Positions 1 through 5,451 of a stretch of 6,566 nucleotides of DNA are shown piece by piece. Position 1 is the stretch's first letter. The number at the start of each line of letters is the position of its first letter. A model generated the notes under the pieces. It saw nothing but the letters and a program-made list of their open reading frames with translations. It was not told where the DNA came from and did not search any database. A program made the position numbers and the translations under genes. The stretch spans positions 1-6,566 of the forward strand of contig CAMCEP010000156.1 of assembly GCA_945873675.1 (NCBI GenBank). Reading direction: 5' to 3'. This DNA is from Asaia bogorensis. GTDB taxonomy: Bacteria; Pseudomonadota; Alphaproteobacteria; Acetobacterales; Acetobacteraceae.

Positions 1-2460
1 ATGGCGCAGCCCTTTTCCATGCGCCTGCCGCTGATTGATGGGCAGGGGAATTTTGGTTCGGTTGATGGCGATCCGCCGGCGGCGATGCGCTACACGGAAG
101 CGCGCCTTGCCCCCGCAGCCGGTGCGCTGCTGGCCGGCATTGACGAAGACACGGTGGATTTCCAGCCGAATTACGATGAAAGCGTGGATGAACCGCGCGT
201 TCTGCCGGCGGCCTTCCCCAATCTGCTGATCAATGGCGCGGGCGGCATTGCGGTTGGCATGGCGACCAATATCCCGCCGCATAATCCAACCGAAATCCTG
301 GATGCGACTTTGGCGCTTATTGCCAATCCGGCGCTGACGCTGGAAGAACTCATGAAGATCGTGCCGGGGCCGGATTTTCCGACTGGGGCGATGATTCTGG
401 GGCGTTCCGGTATCCGCTCCGCGTTTGAAACCGGGCGTGGGTCCATTCCGCTGCGCGCGCGGGCGGAGATTGAGGAATTGCGCGGCAATCGCCAGTTGAT
501 TGCGGTTACGGAAATTCCCTATCAGGTCAATAAGTCCACGCTGCTCGAGAAAATTGCCGAATTGGTGCGCGCCAAGGCAGTTGAAGGCATTTCCGATCTG
601 CGCGACGAAAGCGACCGTTCGGGGATGCGCATTGTCATTGAATTGAAGCGCGATGCGACCGCGGAAGTGGTGCTGAACCAGCTTTACCGCATGACGCAGT
701 TGCAGACATCCTTCCCTGTTAACTTCGTGGCCTTGCATGAAGGCCGGCCACGGCAGATGGGGCTCAAGGACGCGCTGATGGCCTTCATCGCCTTCCGTGA
801 GGAGGTGATTCTGCGCCGGTCCCGCCACCGGCTGGCAAAGGCGCGGGAACGCGGGCATTTGCTGATTGGCCTTGCCATTGCCGTCGCCAATCTGGATGAG
901 GTTATTCGCGTCATTCGCGAAAGTGCCGATGCGCCGGCGGCGCGCGCTGCCTTGATGAACCGCGATTGGCCCGCCGGTGATGTGGGTGTGCTGCTGGCCT
1001 TGGTGGATGATTACCGCAATGCGGTGACACCCGAAGGCACGGTTCGGCTGACGGAAGAACAGGCGCGCGGCATTCTGGATTTGCGCCTGCAACGCCTGAC
1101 CGGGCTGGAGCGTGAAAAAATCGTCGCCGAACTTGGCGAAGTTGGCGGGCGCATTCGCGAATTGCTGGAAATCCTGGCGAGCCGTCCGCGCCGTATGGAA
1201 GTGATGGATCAGGAATTGCGCGCCATTCGCGCCGAGATTGCCTCCCCACGCATGACTGAGATTGTGGATGGCATCGCCGATGTGGATGATGAAAGCCTGA
1301 TCGAACCCGGCACCATGGTGGTGACGCTGACGCGCGATGGCTATGTGAAGCGTACGCCTTTGGAAACCTTCCGCGCGCAGGGCCGTGGCGGCAAGGGCCG
1401 CAGTGCGGCAACCACGCGCGAAGATGATGTGATCATCCGATCCTTCGTGGCGCATACGCATCAATGGGTGTTGTTCTTCACCGATCGCGGCATCGCCTTC
1501 CGTGAGAAGGTTTGGCAATTGCCGGAAGCCGGGCCGCAGGGGCGCGGGCGTTCCTTGCGCCAAGTGCTGCAATTGCAGGAAGGCGAGGGGGTTACCGCCA
1601 TTCTGCCACTGCCGATGGATGAGGATCTGTGGGAAGGGCTGCACCTGGTCTTTGCGACTGTGCAGGGCAATGTACGGCGCAACCGGCTGTCTGATTTCAA
1701 GAATGTGCGCTCGGTCGGCCTCATCGCCATGAAGCTGGATGAGGGTGATAGCCTGGTTGGTGTTTCCACCTGCCGCGAAGGCGATGATGTGATGCTGGCG
1801 ACACGCGGCGGCAAATGCATCCGCTTTACGGCTGACGCCGATACGCTTCGTGTTTTTGCTGGGCGCGATTCAACAGGCGTGCGCGGCATCAAGCTCGCGC
1901 AGGGCGATGCGGTGATTGCGCTTTCCGTACTCCGCCATGTGGAAGCAACCACGGAAGAACGCGCGGCCTATCTGAAGGCGGCGGCGCAGCGTAGGCGCTT
2001 GGCCGATGACGAAGCGGAGGCCCCTGCGGCGGCAGAAGCCGAGGAAGCGGTTGAGGAAATCACGCTGTCGCCCGAACGCTTTGACGCGCTTGCGGAAGCC
2101 GAGGAAATTCTGCTGACGGTGACGGATGGCGGTTTTGGTAAGCGTTCTTCCGCGCATGAATACCGCGTCACAGGCCGTGGCGGACAGGGCATTGCCGGCA
2201 TTGTGCTGAGTGCGCGCACAGGCCGCGAAGTGGTGGCGACCTTCCCGGCGCGGCCTGGTGATGACATTATGCTGGTGACCGATGGCGGGCAATTGATCCG
2301 GCTGAAAGCGGATGATGTGCGCCTGACCGGACGCATGGCGATGGGGGTGACCTTGATGCGCCCCGCCGAAGGAGAGCGTGTGATTTCCTGTTTCCCGGTG
2401 GCTGATGAAGGTGGCGATGATGAACCCGCCCCCGCGCCGGAGGAGAATGGCAATGGCTGA
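1..2460 (+). CDS. gyrA: DNA gyrase subunit A, 5' end outside window
   Basis: This is the breakage-reunion subunit of DNA gyrase, which works with GyrB as an A2B2 complex to introduce negative supercoils in the cytoplasm. The visible part starts at the equivalent of E. coli Met92, so about 90 residues, including the quinolone-resistance hot spots at Ser83/Asp87, lie upstream. The catalytic tyrosine is Tyr31 of the fragment, in AAMRYTEARL. The flanking GNFGSVDGD favours GyrA over ParC. The C-terminal DNA-wrapping beta-pinwheel carries a GyrA-box at 460-466, reading QGRGGKG where the usual form is QRRGGKG. An Ala/Glu-rich insertion occupies about residues 649-702, between pinwheel blades, a pattern known from alphaproteobacterial GyrA. 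The protein ends in an acidic, Pro-containing tail. The stop codon lies inside the next gene, coaD, which suggests cotranscription. The family assignment is very secure. Confidence 0.97.
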   Translation: MAQPFSMRLPLIDGQGNFGSVDGDPPAAMRYTEARLAPAAGALLAGIDEDTVDFQPNYDESVDEPRVLPAAFPNLLINGAGGIAVGMATNIPPHNPTEILDATLALIANPALTLEELMKIVPGPDFPTGAMILGRSGIRSAFETGRGSIPLRARAEIEELRGNRQLIAVTEIPYQVNKSTLLEKIAELVRAKAVEGISDLRDESDRSGMRIVIELKRDATAEVVLNQLYRMTQLQTSFPVNFVALHEGRPRQMGLKDALMAFIAFREEVILRRSRHRLAKARERGHLLIGLAIAVANLDEVIRVIRESADAPAARAALMNRDWPAGDVGVLLALVDDYRNAVTPEGTVRLTEEQARGILDLRLQRLTGLEREKIVAELGEVGGRIRELLEILASRPRRMEVMDQELRAIRAEIASPRMTEIVDGIADVDDESLIEPGTMVVTLTRDGYVKRTPLETFRAQGRGGKGRSAATTREDDVIIRSFVAHTHQWVLFFTDRGIAFREKVWQLPEAGPQGRGRSLRQVLQLQEGEGVTAILPLPMDEDLWEGLHLVFATVQGNVRRNRLSDFKNVRSVGLIAMKLDEGDSLVGVSTCREGDDVMLATRGGKCIRFTADADTLRVFAGRDSTGVRGIKLAQGDAVIALSVLRHVEATTEERAAYLKAAAQRRRLADDEAEAPAAAEAEEAVEEITLSPERFDALAEAEEILLTVTDGGFGKRSSAHEYRVTGRGGQGIAGIVLSARTGREVVATFPARPGDDIMLVTDGGQLIRLKADDVRLTGRMAMGVTLMRPAEGERVISCFPVADEGGDDEPAPAPEENGNG
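2439..2445 (+). promoter_or_regulatory. Ribosome binding site of coaD inside gyrA
   Basis: A strong Shine-Dalgarno sequence, GGAGGAG, lies within the last codons of gyrA. It sits 7 bases before the ATG at 2453 but only 1 base before the in-frame ATG at 2447, so it selects 2453 as the coaD start. An upstream in-frame ATG at 2405 has no comparable site and would add a Pro/Arg-rich extension not seen in CoaD. Confidence 0.7.
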
Positions 2461-2959
2461 ACGGATTGCGCTTTATCCCGGTACGTTTGATCCGGTGACG
2501 AATGGGCATTTGGACATTATCGGCCGCGCCGCGCGCTTGGTTGATCGTTTGGTGATTGGTGTTGCCATTAATATCGGCAAGGGGCCGCTGTTTGAATTGG
2601 CGGAGCGTGTTGAATTGGTGCAGGCGGAAGTCGCAACTATTGCAGCACGCACCGGTACCGTGATTGAAGTGCGCCCTTTTGAAGGTTTGCTGGTGGGTTT
2701 CGCCCGCGAAATCGGCGCCTGTATGATTATACGCGGGCTGCGCGCGGTGACCGATTTCGATTATGAATTCCAGATGACGGGCATGAACCGCCGGCTGGAT
2801 CATGAAATCGAAACCGTGTTTCTGATGGCGTCTGAAACCAATCAATTCATCGCGTCGCGCCTGGTGAAGGAAATCGCCAAGCTGGGCGGTGATATCAGCA
2901 GCTTCGTGCCGAAACTCACGCTGGAACGCACCATGGCGCGCGTCAAAGCTGGCGCCTGA
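2453..2959 (+). CDS. coaD: Phosphopantetheine adenylyltransferase (CoaD)
   Basis: This cytoplasmic enzyme catalyses the penultimate step of coenzyme A synthesis, transferring AMP from ATP to 4'-phosphopantetheine to give dephospho-CoA and pyrophosphate. The 168 residues match the usual length of bacterial CoaD (about 160). The nucleotidyltransferase signature is present: YPGTFDPVTNGH at 8-19, with the TNGH ATP-binding motif at 16-19. RGLR at 94-97 and the FIASRLVKE segment at 132-140 also match the family, the latter where E. coli has FISSSLVKE. The start at 2453 is chosen from the ribosome binding site at 2439-2445 and from the position of the first beta strand. The gene overlaps the gyrA stop by 8 bases in another frame, so translational coupling to gyrA is likely. 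A cyclophilin gene follows 15 bases downstream. Nothing in the sequence looks damaged. Confidence 0.95.
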   Translation: MAERIALYPGTFDPVTNGHLDIIGRAARLVDRLVIGVAINIGKGPLFELAERVELVQAEVATIAARTGTVIEVRPFEGLLVGFAREIGACMIIRGLRAVTDFDYEFQMTGMNRRLDHEIETVFLMASETNQFIASRLVKEIAKLGGDISSFVPKLTLERTMARVKAGA

Positions 2960-2974
2960 GGAAAGGGAAAATCC

Positions 2975-3526
2975 ATGCATCGCCGCCTTATGCTCGCCGC
3001 CGGTTTGGGCGCCTTGGCCTCACCCGCTTTGGCGCAGGCGAATGATCCGGAAAACACGCTGTTCCTGGAATTGAAGGATGGTCGCGTGACTATCCAATTG
3101 CTGCCCGATCTGGCGCCGCGCCATGTGGAGCGGATTAAGGTGCTGGCGCGGCGTGGCTTTTACGACAATACGGTATTCCACCGCGTGATTGAGGGCTTCA
3201 TGGCGCAAGGTGGCGATCCCACCGGCACTGGTACGGGTGGATCGCCCTTGCCCAATCTGGCCGCGGAATTCAGCCCGCCATCACGCGCACGCTTTCTGCG
3301 CGGCGTTTGCGGCATGGCGCGGTCTTCCGACCCCAATAGCGCCAATAGCCAGTTCTTCATCATGTTCGCGCCGGCGCCTTCGCTTGATGGCCAGTACACC
3401 ATCTGGGGCCGTGTGACTGCCGGCATGGAAGCGGTGGACAAGATCAAGCGCGGCGATCCGCCGAATGGGATTGTGCGTGGCCCAGACCGCTTGCGCAGCA
3501 TGCGCGTGGCCGCTGATATTCGTTGA
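2975..3526 (+). CDS. Exported cyclophilin-type peptidyl-prolyl isomerase
   Basis: Cyclophilins catalyse cis-trans isomerisation of peptide bonds before proline and assist protein folding. This 183-residue copy starts with a signal peptide: positive residues at 3-4, a hydrophobic stretch at 5-20, and candidate signal peptidase sites after Ala20 (ALA) or Ala22 (AQA). The mature protein should be periplasmic. Arg3-Arg4 makes Tat export possible, but the motif is weak and Sec is the default reading. The catalytic core is intact: FHRVIEGFMAQGGD at 68-81 with the catalytic Arg70, then Met114, SQFFIMFA at 125-132 and LDGQYTIWGRV at 137-147. Ser136 occupies the position of Trp121 in human cyclophilin A, so cyclosporin binding is probably weak (inference). 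A ribosome binding site, AGGAAAGGG, precedes the ATG by 7 bases. A close paralogue follows directly downstream. No gene symbol is given, because both copies could be called ppiA or ppiB. Confidence 0.93.
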   Translation: MHRRLMLAAGLGALASPALAQANDPENTLFLELKDGRVTIQLLPDLAPRHVERIKVLARRGFYDNTVFHRVIEGFMAQGGDPTGTGTGGSPLPNLAAEFSPPSRARFLRGVCGMARSSDPNSANSQFFIMFAPAPSLDGQYTIWGRVTAGMEAVDKIKRGDPPNGIVRGPDRLRSMRVAADIR

Positions 3527-4059
3527 GACCCGAACCGAAAGACCAAAAAACGATGTCTGAAACCGAAGCCCCTGCCGGGGAAGCTGAAAACACTATGCTC
3601 ATTGAAATCGAGCACGGCACTGTGACCATCAAGCTGCGCCCCGATCTGGCGCCCTTGCATGTGGAACGGATCAAAACCCTCGCGCGGCAGGGCTTTTACG
3701 ACAATGTGCCTTTCCATCGCGTGATTGAAGGCTTCATGGCCCAGGGTGGTGATCCGACCGGGACTGGCACGGGTGGTTCTGAATTGCCGGATCTGCCTGC
3801 GGAATTCAGCGAACCATCGCGTGCGCGCTTCCTGCGCGGCGTTTGCGGTATGGCACGCACAAGCAACCCCGATAGCGCTAATAGTCAATTCTTCATCATG
3901 TTCGCGCCGATCCCGAGCCTTGATGGCCAATACACCATCTGGGGCGAAGTGACGGGCGGTATGGACGCGGTGGACAAGATCAAGCGCGGTTCTGGTGGTT
4001 CCGGCATGGTGCAGGGGCCGGATAGGATCCGCAGCATGAAGGTGGCGGCGGATAACGGC
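3050..4059 (+). repeat. Tandem gene duplication (two cyclophilin cores)
   Basis: The segments 3050-3523 and 3586-4059 are each 474 bases and encode the same 158-residue cyclophilin core without insertions or deletions. The longest nearly unchanged part covers the active-site loop through the GDPTGTGTGGS stretch. Divergence is concentrated in the first 30 residues and in the loop after KIKRG. The arrangement shows an old local duplication whose unique 5' ends, signal peptide versus acidic leader, have been kept apart. Confidence 0.85.
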
Positions 4060-4062
4060 TGA
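3553..4062 (+). CDS. Cytosolic cyclophilin-type peptidyl-prolyl isomerase
   Basis: This is the second cyclophilin, 169 residues from the ATG at 3553. It lacks a signal peptide; its N-terminus is a short polar, acidic leader (MSETEAPAGEAEN), so it should stay in the cytoplasm. Active-site residues are conserved: FHRVIEGFMAQGGD at 54-67 with Arg56, Met100, SQFFIMFA at 111-118 and LDGQYTIWGEV at 123-133. From Glu12 on it aligns without gaps to the upstream copy at about 77% identity (hand count, 122 of 158). The start is not certain: only a weak GAAAGA lies about 10 bases upstream. A TTG at 3523 overlaps the stop of the previous gene and would give 179 residues. Termination-reinitiation from the upstream gene is plausible. 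It is the last protein gene before the hairpin and tRNA gene. Confidence 0.92.
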   Translation: MSETEAPAGEAENTMLIEIEHGTVTIKLRPDLAPLHVERIKTLARQGFYDNVPFHRVIEGFMAQGGDPTGTGTGGSELPDLPAEFSEPSRARFLRGVCGMARTSNPDSANSQFFIMFAPIPSLDGQYTIWGEVTGGMDAVDKIKRGSGGSGMVQGPDRIRSMKVAADNG

Positions 4063-4071
4063 AGCCTGAGT

Positions 4072-4099
4072 TTGGCGAATGAGCGGGGCCGTGTTAAGG
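4072..4099 (+). promoter_or_regulatory. Possible weak promoter for the tRNA gene
   Basis: TTGGCG (4072-4077) and TTAAGG (4094-4099) are separated by 16 bases and would start transcription around 4106, about ten bases before the tRNA. Both boxes are poor matches to consensus. The -10 lies in the loop and 3' arm of the hairpin at 4083-4106. The alternative is that the tRNA is transcribed by read-through from the cyclophilin genes. Confidence 0.2.
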
Positions 4100-4106
4100 C
4101 GCCCGC
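4083..4106 (+). terminator. GC-rich hairpin, possible terminator of the gyrA-coaD-cyclophilin operon
   Basis: GCGGGGCC (4083-4090) can pair with GGC-G-CCCGC (4098-4106), giving eight GC base pairs with one bulged G and a seven-base loop (GTGTTAA). It begins 20 bases after the stop codon of the second cyclophilin and ends 9 bases before the tRNA. The T-rich tract expected of a classical intrinsic terminator is missing; only ATGTTGG follows. It could therefore be a weak terminator, an mRNA 3'-end stabiliser or part of the tRNA precursor. Confidence 0.4.
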
Positions 4107-4115
4107 CATGTTGGG

Positions 4116-4191
4116 GAGCTCGTAGCTCAGCTGGTAGAGCAACGGACTTTTAATCTGTAGGTCGAGGGTTCGAATCCCTCCGAGCTCACCA
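4116..4191 (+). tRNA. tRNA-Lys, anticodon UUU
   Basis: All arms of a 76-base tRNA can be folded by hand. The acceptor stem is GAGCTCG (4116-4122) with CGAGCTC (4181-4187). The D stem is GCTC (4125-4128) with GAGC (4137-4140). The anticodon stem is ACGGA (4142-4146) with TCTGT (4154-4158), including one G-T pair. The T stem is GAGGG (4164-4168) with CCCTC (4176-4180), around the TTCGAAT loop. The anticodon loop CTTTTAA gives TTT at 4149-4151, which reads AAA and AAG lysine codons. The discriminator base is A4188 and CCA is encoded at 4189-4191. No anomaly is visible, so the gene should be functional. Confidence 0.97.
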
Positions 4192-4192
4192 T

Positions 4193-4327
4193 TCTGGAAC
4201 ATACCATCACACTTTCCTGGACGATCAGCTGCAGCGCTACCCGGCGTGTGAGCTTCCAGACTGGATGACGAAGACACACGCGGTTGATCTGGTGTGCTGG
4301 GCGTTATCCCACGCAACCGCTTTCTGA
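4193..4327 (+). other. Gene-poor spacer with a possible short coding remnant
   Basis: The roughly 220 bases between the tRNA and the next gene hold no confident gene. One frame (codons ending at TGA 4325-4327) stays open from inside the tRNA and reads a protein-like tail containing RYPACELPDWMTKTHAVDL and ending in SHATAF. It has no start codon or ribosome binding site and I do not recognise the family. It may be the 3' end of a decayed gene left at the tRNA junction, or chance. Also present are a palindrome, TCCAG-A-CTGGA (4255-4265), and a distant inverted pair, TCTGGAA (4193-4199) with TTCCAGA (4254-4260). Neither resembles a terminator. Confidence 0.2.
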
Positions 4328-4335
4328 TGAAAACA

Positions 4336-4364
4336 TTGCCAGCACGCGCTGCCTTCCATAACCT
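4336..4364 (+). promoter_or_regulatory. Candidate sigma-70 promoter for the Bug receptor gene
   Basis: TTGCCA (4336-4341) matches the -35 consensus at five of six positions. It is followed after a 17-base spacer by TAACCT (4359-4364), which matches the -10 at only three. Transcription would start near 4371, leaving a leader of about 40 bases that contains the hairpin at 4375-4393. The support is positional and by eye only. Confidence 0.25.
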
Positions 4365-4395
4365 CCTCTCCTAGTATGGCGCAGAAGCGCATACC

Positions 4396-4403
4396 GGAGG
4401 GAG
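4396..4403 (+). promoter_or_regulatory. Ribosome binding site of the Bug receptor gene
   Basis: GGAGGGAG lies 8 bases before the ATG at 4412 and is the best Shine-Dalgarno match in the window. It rules against the in-frame ATG at 4376, which lies upstream of it and would place a polar 12-residue extension ahead of the signal peptide. Confidence 0.75.
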
Positions 4404-4411
4404 ACTTGAGG

Positions 4412-5386
4412 ATGAAGCGTCGAGGTTTAATTTCGGCCCTGGCGGCTGCCCCGCTGATGGCCCATGGCGCCCGCGCCCAGACGGCGGAATGGACGCCTAA
4501 CCGGCCAATTCGCCTTATTGTGGGTTTCGCCGCTGGCGGTTCCACGGATACAACCGGGCGCCTTATGGCGCAGGCGCTGACCGCCGCTTTCCCGCATCCG
4601 GCTCTTGTAGAAAATCGGGTTGGTGCTGCAGGCAATATCGCAACCGAATATGTGGCCCGCAGCGCGCCTGATGGCCATACGCTTGTTGTGGCCTCCATGG
4701 GATCACAGGCAGTGAATGCCGCGCTTTATAGTAATCTGCCTTTTGATCCCGTGAAGGATTTCACGGCGGTTTCCCTTTTCGTTAAGAGCTCCACCATGCT
4801 TGTAGCGCATCCTTCGGTGCCCGCAGGTTCCTTGCAGGAGCTTGTGGCTTACGCACGGGCAAATCCGGGCCGCATTAATGTGGGTACTGCGGGCGCAGGT
4901 AGTTCTCAGCATTTTGCGGCGGCACTTTTCGAACATCTGGCTAGGGTGCAATTCACGCATATCAATTACCGCGGTGGAGCACCTGCTATGACAGACCTTG
5001 TCGCCGGGCGGGTGGATATCGTCTTTTCACCAATCGTTGAAACCGTGCAGCAATTTCGTGCAAATCAAGTGCGGGCCCTTGCCGTTACAAGCTCACGGCG
5101 TTCATCCGAATTTCCCGATATCCCTGCTGCCTCCGAAGTTGTGCCGGGTTATGAGTTTTCGTCCTGGTTGGGCGTCTTCGCACCGGCGGGCACGCCGGCG
5201 CCGGTAGTGCAACGCATTTCCCAGGCCTTGGCCATGGGCGTGCGTGACGCAAGAATTCGCGAACGTATATTGGCCTTGGGCTATGAGCCGATTGGGAGCA
5301 CGCCTGAAGAATTCGGTAGTTTCTTTAGGGCTGAAATGCCACGCGTGGCTGAATTGGTCCGTATTTCAGGCGCTAAGCTTGACTGA
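4412..5386 (+). CDS. Bug/TctC-family periplasmic substrate-binding protein
   Basis: This is the extracytoplasmic solute receptor of a tripartite tricarboxylate transporter (TTT) type system. Such proteins bind small organic acids or related compounds in the periplasm and hand them to a TctA/TctB membrane pair. The 324 residues fit the family. A signal peptide spans 1-22 (MKRRGLISAL start, cleavage after ARA at 20-22). Arg3-Arg4 would allow Tat export. Family features are the first-strand loop with GFAAGGSTD at 38-46, ENRVGAAGN at 68-75, APDGHTL at 85-91, GTAGAGSSQH at 158-167, YRGGAPAMTDLVAGRVD at 186-202 and FAPAGTPAP at 256-264. No tctA or tctB gene lies in the window; Bug receptors are often orphans beside catabolic genes. 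The ligand cannot be predicted here. A hydrolase gene follows after 65 bases, so shared function is plausible. Confidence 0.93.
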   Translation: MKRRGLISALAAAPLMAHGARAQTAEWTPNRPIRLIVGFAAGGSTDTTGRLMAQALTAAFPHPALVENRVGAAGNIATEYVARSAPDGHTLVVASMGSQAVNAALYSNLPFDPVKDFTAVSLFVKSSTMLVAHPSVPAGSLQELVAYARANPGRINVGTAGAGSSQHFAAALFEHLARVQFTHINYRGGAPAMTDLVAGRVDIVFSPIVETVQQFRANQVRALAVTSSRRSSEFPDIPAASEVVPGYEFSSWLGVFAPAGTPAPVVQRISQALAMGVRDARIRERILALGYEPIGSTPEEFGSFFRAEMPRVAELVRISGAKLD

Positions 5387-5435
5387 ATGGTCGATTAGGA
5401 CAGGCTTGCCATCATAAGCCATTTGAACAAACCTT

Positions 5436-5442
5436 GAGGAAA
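5436..5442 (+). promoter_or_regulatory. Ribosome binding site of the MBL-fold hydrolase gene
   Basis: GAGGAAA sits 9 bases before the ATG at 5452 and supports that start. The in-frame TTG at 5434 overlaps this site and has no Shine-Dalgarno sequence of its own. The rest of the 65-base spacer (5387-5451) shows no clear promoter or terminator. Confidence 0.6.
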
Positions 5443-5451
5443 TCAAGTACC

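Noticed and set aside
1..2460. ParC (topoisomerase IV) instead of GyrA
   Set aside because: GNFGSVDGD around the active site, the GyrA-box in the C-terminal domain and the adjacent coaD all favour gyrase.
2267..2980. 237-codon minus-strand open frame opposite coaD and the end of gyrA
   Set aside because: The + strand genes are unmistakable CoaD and GyrA. The antisense product has no recognisable domain and is rich in His and Arg as expected of a shadow.
3160..3930. 256-codon minus-strand open frame opposite both cyclophilins
   Set aside because: It is a shadow frame kept open by GC-rich codon bias. Its internal repetition only mirrors the cyclophilin duplication on the + strand.
4116..4191. 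tRNA-Lys as an attachment site of an integrated element
   Set aside because: No integrase, phage gene or repeat of the tRNA 3' end is present in the window, so no att site is annotated.
4254..4265. Palindrome TCCAG-A-CTGGA as a terminator for the tRNA
   Set aside because: The loop would be a single base, the arms are short and no T-tract follows. It is also more than 60 bases beyond the tRNA.
3885..4316. Minus-strand open frame across the tRNA with a GGIRTLDLQIKSPLLYQLSYEL segment
   Set aside because: That segment is the well-known false translation of the antisense strand of a tRNA gene. The rest is antisense to the second cyclophilin and the spacer.
4237..4698. Minus-strand open frame that could have been a divergent regulator of the Bug gene
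   Set aside because: Most of it lies antisense to the signal peptide and first domain of the receptor. It shows no helix-turn-helix pattern and no ribosome binding site was found for it.
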